Made by a program: the position numbers and the translations under genes
Notes under the pieces: generated by a model
What the model saw: only the letters and a program-made list of their open reading frames with translations
The model's database searches: none
What the model was told of the DNA's origin: nothing
In this document: positions 26,099 to 35,019 of the stretch, piece after piece
Layout of the letters: every line of letters begins with the position of its first letter
Numbering within the stretch: the first letter of the stretch is position 1
Source of the DNA: Anaerococcus provencensis
GTDB lineage: Bacteria; Bacillota; Clostridia; Tissierellales; Peptoniphilaceae
DNA length: 64,000 bases
Assembly: GCF_000312365.2 (NCBI RefSeq)
Contig: NZ_HG003686.1
Location: forward strand, 520,039 to 584,038
Direction: 5' to 3'

Positions 26099-26941
26099 AT
26101 GGCAATGAATATAAATTGGTATCCAGGTCATATGAAAAAGACTAAGGAAGATATAGTAAATAATCTAAAACTTGTAGATATTGTCCTTGAAATTATTGAT
26201 GCTAGGATACCTAGGTCAAGTAGGAATCCTATGCTTGATGATATTATTGGTGATAAGCCTAGGATAATTATAATGAACAAGGCTGATCTTGCGGATAAGG
26301 ATATTACTAGTAAGTGGATTGAGGATTTTAAAAATAAGGGAATTTCTGCTCTTAGATTAAATTCCAAGGAAAATATAAATGCTAAAAAAATCTATGACTT
26401 GGCAAGAGAATCTTTGAGGGAAAAATTTGATAAGCACAAAGAAAAAAACATAGAAAATCAAACAATCCGTATGATGATTGTAGGAATACCTAATGCAGGC
26501 AAATCAACTTTTATAAATAATATAGCTAAAAGGAAGGGTGCCAATGTAGGTAATAGGCCTGGTGTTACAAAAACTAAGCAGTGGATTAAGACCAATGCCA
26601 ACATAGAATTATTGGACACTCCAGGAGTTTTGTGGCCAAAATTTGACGAAGAAACAGGATTAAACCTATCCTACACCCACGCAATAAAAGATGAGATATT
26701 AAATATAGAAGATCTTACCCTCAAGTTTTTGGAAAAGATGAAGGAAGAATATCCAGCAAATATAGAAGAACGATATGGAGTAAATCCAGAAAAACCAGCC
26801 TTAGAAATCTACGAGGATATTGCTAGAAAAAGAGGAGCTGTTACAAAGGGTGGAGACTTTGACTACACTCGTACAGCTAATATAATCCTTACAGATTTTA
26901 GAAATGGAAAACTTGGAAGAATTAGTTTGGAAAGACCATGA
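26099..26941 (+). CDS. rbgA: Ribosome biogenesis GTPase RbgA (YlqF)
   Basis: It is required for late 50S assembly. It is 280 aa with circularly permuted GTPase motifs: G4 MNKADL first (~60), then G1 GIPNAGKST (~130), and G3 DTPG (~175). The N-terminal NINWYPGHMKKTKEDI and the C-terminal ANTAR-like region are typical. The RBS is AAGGAG. It shares ATGA with rnhB. The gene is normally close to rplS. Confidence 0.96.
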   Translation: MAMNINWYPGHMKKTKEDIVNNLKLVDIVLEIIDARIPRSSRNPMLDDIIGDKPRIIIMNKADLADKDITSKWIEDFKNKGISALRLNSKENINAKKIYDLARESLREKFDKHKEKNIENQTIRMMIVGIPNAGKSTFINNIAKRKGANVGNRPGVTKTKQWIKTNANIELLDTPGVLWPKFDEETGLNLSYTHAIKDEILNIEDLTLKFLEKMKEEYPANIEERYGVNPEKPALEIYEDIARKRGAVTKGGDFDYTRTANIILTDFRNGKLGRISLERP

Positions 26942-27561
26942 AATATTCAGACTATAACGAGAAAATCAAAAAAGAAATCTATGAAAATTATAATTTGATT
27001 GCAGGCATTGATGAAGTGGGCAGAGGTCCTCTAGCAGGGCCTGTTGTAACCTGTGCTGTTATTATGAAAAAGGATTCTCATATAGAAGGCGTTACAGATT
27101 CCAAAAAACTTAGTAGAAAAAAGATGCTAAGTCTTAGAGATGAGATTTTGGAAGATGCCATAGAAGTATCCTATGGCTATGCCAACAACAGACTGATTGA
27201 TGATATAAATATCAGGCAAGCAACTCTTCTTGCAATGAAAAATGCAGTGGAAGCTTTGGAAAACAAACCAGATATACTGCTCATAGATGCAGAAAGAATA
27301 GATACAGAAATTCCCCAGCTAAATATTGTAAAGGGAGACCTCAATGAATACGCCATCTCCTGTGCATCAATACTTGCCAAAATCAGAAGAGATGATATTA
27401 TGATCAACTTTTCAAAAATATACCCACATTATTCTTTCCAAACTAATGTAGGTTATGGAACAAAAAAGCATTATGAGGGTCTTGAAAAGTATGGTCCAAC
27501 ACCCATTCATAGGAAAAGCTTTTTGAGGAAATTCTACCAAAAACAGGAAAGTTTTCTATGA
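26938..27561 (+). CDS. rnhB: Ribonuclease HII
   Basis: It removes ribonucleotides from RNA-DNA hybrids. It is 207 aa with the catalytic motif GIDEVGRGPLAGPVV (Asp and Glu, ~23-37), LLIDAE and ASILAKIRRDD. The C-terminal GYGTKKHYEGLEKYGPTPIH is standard. It overlaps rbgA and yraN by ATGA. Confidence 0.97.
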   Translation: MKYSDYNEKIKKEIYENYNLIAGIDEVGRGPLAGPVVTCAVIMKKDSHIEGVTDSKKLSRKKMLSLRDEILEDAIEVSYGYANNRLIDDINIRQATLLAMKNAVEALENKPDILLIDAERIDTEIPQLNIVKGDLNEYAISCASILAKIRRDDIMINFSKIYPHYSFQTNVGYGTKKHYEGLEKYGPTPIHRKSFLRKFYQKQESFL

Positions 27562-27905
27562 ATGAGAAAAGAAAAATAGGTGATTTTGGCGAAGACTTGG
27601 CTGTAAGCTATATGACTAGTAAGGGTTATGAAATTCTATGCCGTAACTATCTAAAACCCTATGGAGAGATTGATATAATTGCCCTAAAAGATGATATAGT
27701 TTGTTTTGTCGAAGTCAAAACTCGTAAGTCATCCCAATTTTCCTACCCTAGAGAAGCTGTCAACTACCACAAACAGCAAAGGATTATCAAGGCTAGCCAG
27801 ATGTATATGATGGAGAATAATATCAATAACTACTTGATGAGATTTGATGTTGTGGAAGTTTTAACTGAAAGTAGAAAGATAAACTATATAGAAAATGCAT
27901 TCTAA
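27558..27905 (+). CDS. yraN: UPF0102 (YraN) nuclease-fold protein
   Basis: This 115-aa protein has a restriction-endonuclease-like fold: GDFGEDLAVSYMTSKGYEIL, then YGEIDIIALKDDIVCFVEVK. It is usually encoded between rnhB and dprA, as here. Its function is unproven; a nuclease or DNA-processing role is suggested by the fold. The start overlaps rnhB, and its end overlaps dprA by 11 nt. Confidence 0.93.
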   Translation: MNEKRKIGDFGEDLAVSYMTSKGYEILCRNYLKPYGEIDIIALKDDIVCFVEVKTRKSSQFSYPREAVNYHKQQRIIKASQMYMMENNINNYLMRFDVVEVLTESRKINYIENAF

Positions 27906-28986
27906 ATATACCGATAGAGAAATTATTTTATATTTAAATTACATATACTTGGACAACAGGCTTATTCATATAATCTATGAAAGAGTAGGCTTTAAGGATT
28001 TACTTGAAAGATCAAGAATTGACTTAGACTTTATACCTGATGTTTCCTATGAGAAAATTGTATCTAATAAAAATTTGGAAAGTTTCAAGTCTTATAATGA
28101 AAAAGTTCAAAGATATGGCTATACATATGTGACGTTTCTTGATGATGACTATCCAATCAACTTAAGATACATAGATGATAGGCCGACCTTGCTTTTTTAT
28201 AAGGGAAGGCTGGATAGGGAAAAAGACAAGAACTCCATTGCCTTTGTAGGTGCCAGAAAGTGCACTGATTATGGCAAATGGGCCTGCAAAAATCTTAGCC
28301 AAGACATAAGTAGGGCAGGAATTACAACTGTTTCTGGTCTTGCCTATGGCATAGATGCTATGTGTCACAAGTCGACTTTAGAAGTAGCCGGTAGGTCTAT
28401 AGGAGTGATAGGTTGTGGTATTGATAAAATTTACCCCAAACAGAATAGGAAATTGTACCAGGCCTTAGAAGAAGATGGACTGATTTTATCAGAATTCCCT
28501 CTAGAAACTGAACCAAGATCCTACAATTTCCCAAGGAGAAATAGGATAATCTCCGGCATATCTCTTGCTACCGTTGTCATAGAAGCTAAAGAAAAATCAG
28601 GTACTATGATTACTACAAGGTGTGCTCTTGACCAAGGCAAGGAAGTATTTGCAGTCCCTGGAAATATTAATTCTATATATTCTAGAGGTACCAATAAATT
28701 GATCCAAGAAGGGTCCAAGCTTATTACTTGTGCTGATGATATCTTAGAAGAGTTGGACTATCTATTGGAATATTCCAATATTAAAAATGAAATAGATTAT
28801 TCTCACCTTGAAAAAGATGAACTAGATATAGTAAAGTATATCGAGGAAAATCCAAATTCCTCAGCAGATATATTATCAGCTGAACTTAAGATTAAGATTG
28901 ATGAAATAAATTATCTTTTAACATCACTTGAGTTGAGAGATTTTATTGAAAATATAGGAAATAATGAATTCACAGTAAAGAGGTGA
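27895..28986 (+). CDS. dprA: DNA-processing protein DprA (Smf)
   Basis: It loads RecA on incoming single-stranded DNA during transformation. It is 363 aa with a Rossmann-like core: FVGARKCTDYG, SGLAYGIDAMCHKSTLE, GCGIDKIYPKQN, SEFPLETEP and FPRRNRIISGIS. A C-terminal winged-helix-like region (~300-363) is present. No other competence gene is in the window. Confidence 0.95.
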   Translation: MHSKYTDREIILYLNYIYLDNRLIHIIYERVGFKDLLERSRIDLDFIPDVSYEKIVSNKNLESFKSYNEKVQRYGYTYVTFLDDDYPINLRYIDDRPTLLFYKGRLDREKDKNSIAFVGARKCTDYGKWACKNLSQDISRAGITTVSGLAYGIDAMCHKSTLEVAGRSIGVIGCGIDKIYPKQNRKLYQALEEDGLILSEFPLETEPRSYNFPRRNRIISGISLATVVIEAKEKSGTMITTRCALDQGKEVFAVPGNINSIYSRGTNKLIQEGSKLITCADDILEELDYLLEYSNIKNEIDYSHLEKDELDIVKYIEENPNSSADILSAELKIKIDEINYLLTSLELRDFIENIGNNEFTVKR

Positions 28987-28990
28987 AATT

Positions 28991-31045
28991 TTGGTAAAAA
29001 ATTTAGTAATAGTCGAATCCCCAACCAAAGCAAAATCTATAGCAAAGATGCTTGGTAGCAATTACAAGGTAAAAGCTACCGTAGGCCACTTAAGAGATTT
29101 ACCAAAGTCAAAATTCGGTGTTGATATAGAAAATAACTTTGAACCAGAATATATCAAGGTTAGGGGACGAGCAAAAACTATAAATGAACTTATAAAAGAA
29201 GCAGGAAAGGCAGACAAAGTTTATCTGGCAACTGACCCGGATAGGGAAGGTGAGGCTATAAGCTGGCATTTGGAATATCTTTTGGGCCTAGATCCAAAGG
29301 AAAAAATTCGTGTAGAGTTTCACGAGATTACCAAAGAAAATGTAAAAAATGCCATAAAAAATCCAAGGCAAATCGACCAAAACTTGGTAGATGCCCAACA
29401 AGCTAGACGTGTCATGGATAGGATAGTGGGATATGAGATAAGTCCAATCCTTTGGAAGAGAGTAAAATCAGGGCTTTCTGCAGGACGTGTCCAATCTGTT
29501 GCACTTAAACTAATTGTAGATAAGCAAAGAGAAATTGACGCCTTTGTGCCAGAAGAATACTGGACAATAACAGCAGATCATAATGTAGATAAGATTGATT
29601 TTACTTCAGAGTTTTATGGCAAGCCTAGCAAAAAAATGAAAATATCAAATGAGTCAGGTGCTAATAAGGTTCTTGATAAAATTGATAAGGATTCTTTTAA
29701 GGTTGTTGAAGTTAAGAAGACAAAGAAAACTAGAAAACCACCAAAGCCATATACCACATCAACCCTCCAACAAGATGCATCTAATAAACTAGGTTATTCA
29801 ACCAAATATACCATGCAACTTGCCCAACAACTCTTTGAAGGTATTGACGTAGGTGAGGGTTCTGTCGGTTTGATCTCATATATGAGAACTGATGCTACTA
29901 GAATTAGCCAAGAAATTGTAAATGAGTCTTTAAATTATATTAATCAAAAATATGGCAAGGAATATGCAGGCAGGGGCAACACCCACGCTGGTAAGAAAAA
30001 AGGTAGCCAAGATGCCCATGAGGCTATTCGTCCTACATCTATTTATAGGGACCCTATTTCTGTAAAACAGTACCTATCAGACCCACAATACAAGCTATAT
30101 AAGCTAATATGGACTAGGATAGTCCAATCACAAATGACAGATTACGAGTATCTATCAACTAGCGTATCCTTTGATAACAATGGATTGATTTTTAAATCCA
30201 ACGGTAGGATAACAACTTTTGAAGGTTTTAACAAGATCAATCCAGGATTTGAAGATCAAAATATATTGCCAGAGCTAAAAGAAGGCGATGTGATTTCTGG
30301 CAAAAAAATCGAAAAAGCCCAACACTTTACAAATCCTCCAGCAAGATACACAGAAGCTAGCCTTGTAAAAGTATTGGAGGAATTTGGAATAGGCCGTCCA
30401 TCTACATATTCTGCAACTATCAACCAAATAGTTAATAGAAACTATGTAGAGTTTGAAGGAAGGTCAATATATCCTACAGAACTTGGATTTACAGTAAATG
30501 ATTTCTTGCAAGAAAACTTTGACGATGTAATAAACGTCGAATTTACTGCTGAAATGGAAGACCAACTTGATAAGATTGCTGACCATGAAATTTATTGGAA
30601 AGATGTACTATCAAATTTCTATACTGGTTTTGAAAAGGATATGAAAAATGTCAAAAAAGATGATACAGACTACAAGGTCAAAGATAAAATCCTTGATGAG
30701 AAATGTCCGAAATGTGGAAGTAATCTTGCCATAAAACACGGTAGAAACGGCAAATTTATTGGTTGTACAAACTTCCCAGAATGTGATTTTACAAAATCAA
30801 TTGTAAAAACAACTGGAGTAGCTTGTCCGAAATGTAAAACAGGGGAAATTATAGAAAAGGTAAGCAAGAAAGGCAAGAGATTTTACGCTTGTAACAACTA
30901 CCCAGACTGCGACTATGCTTTATGGGATCCACCAACAGGAGATAAATGCCCAGAATGTGGAGAGCTTTTAGTGCACAAGAAAAATAGAAATGTAGATGAA
31001 ATACGCTGTGAAAATTGCGGATATATCAAAGAAAAAAAGAGATGA
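28991..31045 (+). CDS. topA: DNA topoisomerase I
   Basis: It relaxes negative supercoils. It is 684 aa with a Toprim domain (LVIVESPTKAKSI, TDPDREGEAI at 81-90), active-site Tyr297 in SYMRTDATR, and three C-terminal four-cysteine zinc modules (CPKCGSN..CTNFPEC and two more). Translation starts at TTG, with AGAGGTG 6 nt upstream. It lies 4 nt after dprA and its TGA stop is inside the terminator stem. Confidence 0.97.
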   Translation: MVKNLVIVESPTKAKSIAKMLGSNYKVKATVGHLRDLPKSKFGVDIENNFEPEYIKVRGRAKTINELIKEAGKADKVYLATDPDREGEAISWHLEYLLGLDPKEKIRVEFHEITKENVKNAIKNPRQIDQNLVDAQQARRVMDRIVGYEISPILWKRVKSGLSAGRVQSVALKLIVDKQREIDAFVPEEYWTITADHNVDKIDFTSEFYGKPSKKMKISNESGANKVLDKIDKDSFKVVEVKKTKKTRKPPKPYTTSTLQQDASNKLGYSTKYTMQLAQQLFEGIDVGEGSVGLISYMRTDATRISQEIVNESLNYINQKYGKEYAGRGNTHAGKKKGSQDAHEAIRPTSIYRDPISVKQYLSDPQYKLYKLIWTRIVQSQMTDYEYLSTSVSFDNNGLIFKSNGRITTFEGFNKINPGFEDQNILPELKEGDVISGKKIEKAQHFTNPPARYTEASLVKVLEEFGIGRPSTYSATINQIVNRNYVEFEGRSIYPTELGFTVNDFLQENFDDVINVEFTAEMEDQLDKIADHEIYWKDVLSNFYTGFEKDMKNVKKDDTDYKVKDKILDEKCPKCGSNLAIKHGRNGKFIGCTNFPECDFTKSIVKTTGVACPKCKTGEIIEKVSKKGKRFYACNNYPDCDYALWDPPTGDKCPECGELLVHKKNRNVDEIRCENCGYIKEKKR

Positions 31046-31064
31046 TTGTCGTCATCTCTTTTAA
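31035..31064 (+). terminator. topA terminator overlapping its stop codon
   Basis: The stem AAAAGAGATGA/TCATCTCTTTT has the TGA stop in its 5' arm. Confidence 0.85.
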
Positions 31065-31069
31065 ATTGC

Positions 31070-31732
31070 CTAAAATCTAGCATCCAACTTATTTATTATA
31101 TAAAATCTAAGGACTTGACCTATTATGAAAAGGGCTATTGATAAGTACATTTTACTTATTAAAGTAATATTCAATATATTTCCATTTAGAAATAGGGCAA
31201 AGGCAAAGATAATTCCAAAGGCAGAACCAATAATTGGACCTACTTTAAATATGTATGCAATAGATCCACTAATTAAAGATATACTAGATATGCCAAGGAC
31301 AAAGTTTATAATAAAGCTAGGACTTATAATTTTACCGAATGCTCCTAGGATTTTATCATAGACACTTGATAAGAGAAATTTAGGCACAAGATACATTAAT
31401 ATGCCTGCTAGTATCAATATAAGTATATCATTTAAAATAAGCCCTAAAGCTATGTCAGATCTTTTGTTACCTAGCTTACTTGCTAGAGGAAAAGTTTCGC
31501 CAAGTGATTGGGCCTCTCCTATGGCCAAAGTGACGCATACTGCAAAAAGTATCATTGCTGCTATAATTATTTTAAAAAACTCTGGCAAAGATACACCTTC
31601 TTCAGCCATTACTGTTTTTGCCAAAAATATGTATAAAAAACCTAGTCCTATTAGAATGCCTATTATAGCACCAGCAAGGTTTTTTGAGTTTTCTTTTATT
31701 TCTGCTCTTAATACTCTATTAATTCCGCTCAT
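31070..31732 (-). CDS. ABC transporter membrane subunit (putative)
   Basis: This 220-aa protein has about six hydrophobic segments and no motif I can name. It starts 1 nt after the ATPase gene, so it is the likely permease partner. GntR(YtrA)-ATPase-permease modules of this type often respond to cell-envelope stress or antibiotics. The substrate is unknown. Confidence 0.65.
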   Translation of the reverse strand: MSGINRVLRAEIKENSKNLAGAIIGILIGLGFLYIFLAKTVMAEEGVSLPEFFKIIIAAMILFAVCVTLAIGEAQSLGETFPLASKLGNKRSDIALGLILNDILILILAGILMYLVPKFLLSSVYDKILGAFGKIISPSFIINFVLGISSISLISGSIAYIFKVGPIIGSAFGIIFAFALFLNGNILNITLISKMYLSIALFIIGQVLRFYIINKLDARF

Positions 31733-31733
31733 C

Positions 31734-32588
31734 TTATGCCTCCTTGTTAAATGCTTTAAACAATTCTTGTAAGTTCATACGATCTACTCTTGCATTTAAT
31801 CTTCCTAGTTCTTCACTTGTAAAGTCATCATAAACCATAACTACCAACTGCTTACCGACTTTTTTGTAAGATAAAATATTTTTATTCTCTAAGAATTTTA
31901 AATGGTCTTCATCAATAGTAATCATATAAGCCTTTTCTTCTATGAATTCAACGGTTTCGTTTAATGCTACTTTTGAATCTTTTAGAAAGATTATATCTGT
32001 AACAACCCTTTCTATGTCTGAGAGTATGTGTGATGAAACCATGATCAAAGATTGGTCTTGTTCTTGGTATTCTATAATTTTTTTATAAAACTTATCCCTA
32101 TTTATTTCATCTAGACCATTTGCTGGCTCATCTAAGAAAATTATTTTTGCGCCAGTAGAAAGACCAATAATACTCCTATAAAGCCCTTGATTACCATAGG
32201 ATAATTTGTTGTATCTGGTCTTTTCATTTAGCATAAAGATATCCATCAGCTCATCATATCTTTTTTGATTGAACATAGGGGCGAGGATCTTAATAGTTGA
32301 TGTTAGAGATTTTAATTTGCTAGCCTGCTGCATATCAGATATAAACCCATCGCTAATGAACACCAAATTTTCTTTAAAAGTCTTATCATTTTTTATATTT
32401 GATCCATCAATAAATATTTCTCCCTGATAACTTAGTATTTGATCAGACAAGATTTTCATCAAAGTAGTCTTACCAACACCATTTCTGCCTATAAGTCCAT
32501 AGATTTTATTATCCTCTAGACTAAGATTGATTTTATCTAGAACGATATTATTGCCATAGGACTTGCTTACATTTACCAATTTAATCAT
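31734..32588 (-). CDS. ABC transporter ATPase
   Basis: This 284-aa nucleotide-binding subunit has Walker A GRNGVGKTT (~34-42), signature-like LSYGNQGLYR in place of LSGGQ, Walker B IIFLDEPANGLD, and an H-loop VSSH. The ATG at 32588 has AAGGAGCAGG upstream and overlaps the GntR gene by 8 nt; an earlier in-frame start would lie deep in that gene without an RBS. It forms a module with the flanking genes. Confidence 0.88.
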   Translation of the reverse strand: MIKLVNVSKSYGNNIVLDKINLSLEDNKIYGLIGRNGVGKTTLMKILSDQILSYQGEIFIDGSNIKNDKTFKENLVFISDGFISDMQQASKLKSLTSTIKILAPMFNQKRYDELMDIFMLNEKTRYNKLSYGNQGLYRSIIGLSTGAKIIFLDEPANGLDEINRDKFYKKIIEYQEQDQSLIMVSSHILSDIERVVTDIIFLKDSKVALNETVEFIEEKAYMITIDEDHLKFLENKNILSYKKVGKQLVVMVYDDFTSEELGRLNARVDRMNLQELFKAFNKEA

Positions 32589-32952
32589 TATCCTGCTCCT
32601 TTTTGTAAAGCTTCTCAATTTCTATTATCAATTCTTCTTTGCTAATTCCTAACATGGTCATATTTTTAATTAAATCCGGCAAAATATTACTTATGTATTC
32701 ATCTTTCCTTTTATTTATAATAATTTTTTTTGCATCTTGAGTTACAAACATTCCCATGCCTCGCTTTTTGTATAGTATTCCTTCATCAACCAGAATATTG
32801 AGTCCTTTTCTTGCTGTTGCTGGGTTTATAGAATAAACATTAGCAAACTCAGTTGTGGAAGGGGACTGGTCATTTGCTTTTAAATAACCATCTAAAACTT
32901 GATTTTCTACAATTTCTGCTACTTGTTCGAATATTAGTTTGTTAGAATCCAT
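32581..32952 (-). CDS. GntR-family repressor, YtrA type
   Basis: This 123-aa protein is a GntR winged helix (PSTTEFANVYSINPATARKG, then LNILVDEGILYKKRGMGMFV) with a short C-terminal helix, the YtrA subfamily layout. The RBS is AAGGAGG. It is the first gene of the three-gene minus-strand operon and probably autoregulates through the palindrome in its leader. Confidence 0.9.
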   Translation of the reverse strand: MDSNKLIFEQVAEIVENQVLDGYLKANDQSPSTTEFANVYSINPATARKGLNILVDEGILYKKRGMGMFVTQDAKKIIINKRKDEYISNILPDLIKNMTMLGISKEELIIEIEKLYKKEQDND

Positions 32953-32973
32953 CCATATGGCCTCCTTATTACT

Positions 32974-33034
32974 TAGTTACTTGAGTAACTAGGTGCTTAT
33001 ACTTAAATTATAACAGGTAAATGATTATTGTCAA
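32974..33034 (-). promoter_or_regulatory. Promoter and operator of the GntR-ABC module
   Basis: On the minus strand, TTGACA (33034-33029), a 16-nt spacer and TATAAT (33012-33007) form a near-perfect promoter. A perfect palindrome TAGTTAC-TTGA-GTAACTA (32974-32991) lies just downstream of the start site, the usual place for a YtrA-type operator. Confidence 0.8.
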
Positions 33035-33049
33035 GAAAAATTAGCAAAA

Positions 33050-33075
33050 AAAATAGAACCACATTTGTGGTTCTA
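33050..33075 (-). terminator. mscL terminator
   Basis: The stem TAGAACCACA/TGTGGTTCTA lies 10 nt past the stop and is followed on the minus strand by a run of eight T. Confidence 0.85.
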
Positions 33076-33084
33076 AATTATTAC

Positions 33085-33498
33085 TTAAAGTACGTGAGCG
33101 TGTTCGTTATGGTAGCCTTCAAGTTCACTTGTGCAGTTTGGACATCTTGTTGCATCGATTGCAATTTCTGATTTACAGAATGGACATTCTTTTGTAGTTG
33201 GCCCGTCAGAAACTGGTTCTATCTTATTCATTGATTTAAGAATAGCAAATAGAACAAATGCTACAATTAAGAATGTTATAATGGCGTTGATTAAGTTACC
33301 GAATTTTAATGTAGCTCCACCAACATTGACAACTAAGTCCTCAAAATCTACTCCTGCAGTAAGTCCTGTAATGATTGGCATTAGCAAATCTTCTACTAGT
33401 GAGTTAACAATTGCAGTAAAAGCAGTACCCATGATGATACCAACTGCCATGTCAAGGACGTTGCCTTTTTGAATAAATTGTTTAAATTCTTTTAGCAT
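33085..33498 (-). CDS. mscL: Large-conductance mechanosensitive channel MscL
   Basis: This is a safety valve opening under osmotic downshock. It is 137 aa: an N-terminal helix MLKEFKQFIQKGNVLDMAVG, TM1 with GIIMGTAFTAIVNSLV, and TM2 at ~68-90. The C-terminus carries a zinc-ribbon-like CPFCKSEIAIDATRCPNC in place of the plain helical bundle, a variant I know from several Firmicutes. Confidence 0.95.
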   Translation of the reverse strand: MLKEFKQFIQKGNVLDMAVGIIMGTAFTAIVNSLVEDLLMPIITGLTAGVDFEDLVVNVGGATLKFGNLINAIITFLIVAFVLFAILKSMNKIEPVSDGPTTKECPFCKSEIAIDATRCPNCTSELEGYHNEHAHVL

Positions 33499-33599
33499 AT
33501 AAAACTCCTTTAAAAATTTTTATCATAATTACTATAGTATTATACCTCAAAATTTGACTATTAAACATTATTTTAATATTATTTAACTAAGAGGTAGAT

Positions 33600-34187
33600 A
33601 TGAAATCATTATTAGTCGATGACGAGTTTTATGAAAAAATAAAAAATTACGCTGTTTTTATACCTATTATTAAGATAGAAGGCAAGGACCATATACTTTT
33701 GGAAGTACGTAGTAAGCATATTACCCAGCCTGGAGAGGTTAGCTTTCCTGGGGGAAGAGTAGAAGCTGGTGAAAGCTTTGAAGATGCTGCTATAAGAGAA
33801 ACTATGGAAGAGTTGCTTCTTAATAGAGAGAATATAATACTCGATGGATATTCTTCAATGATATTAACTTCTTCATATAGGCATGTTAAAGCTTTTTATG
33901 GTAGGATTAATAAAAAAATTGAAGAAATAAAGTATAATGAAGAAGTAGAATCTGTTTTTGCAGTTGATGTTGATTTTCTAAAGAATAATGAGCCTATAAT
34001 GTATAGAGCTCCTTACAAAATGGAATTTCCTAGCGACTTTCCTTTTGATAAAATCCCAAATGGTAAAGATTATAACTTTACTTCATTATATCACGATATG
34101 TATTTTTATGATACAACTCCAGTGATCTGGGGCCTTACTGCAAAACTTCTCAAAAACTTTATAGAAGGCTTAGATAAAGATGAATAA
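33600..34187 (+). CDS. Nudix hydrolase, probable CoA pyrophosphatase
   Basis: This 195-aa protein has a complete Nudix box, GGRVEAGESFEDAAIRETMEE (~56-76), preceded by QPGEVSFP, the segment typical of CoA diphosphatases (NudL/YeaB, NUDT7/8). The substrate is inferred from that segment. It overlaps the next gene by 8 nt. Confidence 0.85.
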   Translation: MKSLLVDDEFYEKIKNYAVFIPIIKIEGKDHILLEVRSKHITQPGEVSFPGGRVEAGESFEDAAIRETMEELLLNRENIILDGYSSMILTSSYRHVKAFYGRINKKIEEIKYNEEVESVFAVDVDFLKNNEPIMYRAPYKMEFPSDFPFDKIPNGKDYNFTSLYHDMYFYDTTPVIWGLTAKLLKNFIEGLDKDE

Positions 34188-35010
34188 AGAGATAAGTAAT
34201 AAAATCATTAACTATGCTAAAAATAATGAATCTATAGAAGCTATTTACTACTTAGAAGATAACTCCTATGATTCATTCATACACATTTATACTATTGTAA
34301 ATGAAGTCATAGTTGGAAAAATGGAAGAAGAATTGGTCCAAATTTTTGACGATGTTATATTGCTCAATAGGCAAAAAGACGATTTTTCTTTTGAAAAAGA
34401 TAATTTTAATTATACTAGCTTAAATATTTATACAGCAAACAATTTAAAGTTAACAGAATCAATAATTTCAGAGGATTTTCTAGATGCGTTCATAAAGAGT
34501 ATTCCTGGTCAAGTAAAAGTTTTGTATAGCAAACCAGGCTTTTATAAGCTTGAAACTAGTAATGACTTTAGCTATCAAATGCCAAAGGAATACGAAGTTA
34601 TGTCTACTATAAAAAATTTCTTTGCAAAAGCATACGAAACATCATTATTTGTAGATGAAAAAGATCCGATTGCGGCGAGCTTAAAACTGGAAGAAGTTAG
34701 AAAACATCTAACAAGCATGGTAGATTTTTATGTCAAAAACAAATATGCCTACAAACTTGCCATGGGAGATGATGGTCAAAATCTGATTAATACTTTGGAA
34801 TATGACATAAAAGAAAACTATCTTTTGACCTTTAGCCATGATGATTTGATGGATATATATTTTTCATTGTTTAAAGCTTGTGTCCTATTTAGAAAGCTTG
34901 CCATGGAAATATGCAAGGACTTAGGATACGCATATCCAAAAGAAATTGATGTGGAAACACTAAAAGTACTTAGAAAAAATTACAAAAAGCTAGAATCATT
35001 TATAAATTAG
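34180..35010 (+). CDS. Nucleotidyltransferase-like protein, possibly degenerate ANT(6) type
   Basis: This 276-aa protein has a weak overall resemblance to aminoglycoside 6-adenylyltransferases, mainly in the helical C-terminal half (KLEEVRKHLTSMVDFYVKNK, then MGDDGQNLINTLEYDIKE). The catalytic GS...DxD motif expected near the N-terminus is not visible, so catalysis is doubtful. It is coupled to the Nudix gene and 9 nt before the DacA-like gene. An antibiotic resistance role should not be assumed. Confidence 0.4.
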   Translation: MNKEISNKIINYAKNNESIEAIYYLEDNSYDSFIHIYTIVNEVIVGKMEEELVQIFDDVILLNRQKDDFSFEKDNFNYTSLNIYTANNLKLTESIISEDFLDAFIKSIPGQVKVLYSKPGFYKLETSNDFSYQMPKEYEVMSTIKNFFAKAYETSLFVDEKDPIAASLKLEEVRKHLTSMVDFYVKNKYAYKLAMGDDGQNLINTLEYDIKENYLLTFSHDDLMDIYFSLFKACVLFRKLAMEICKDLGYAYPKEIDVETLKVLRKNYKKLESFIN

Positions 35011-35019
35011 GAGAAAACT

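Noticed and set aside
34180..35010. Streptomycin/aminoglycoside resistance gene
   Set aside because: The similarity is weak and the catalytic signature is not visible.
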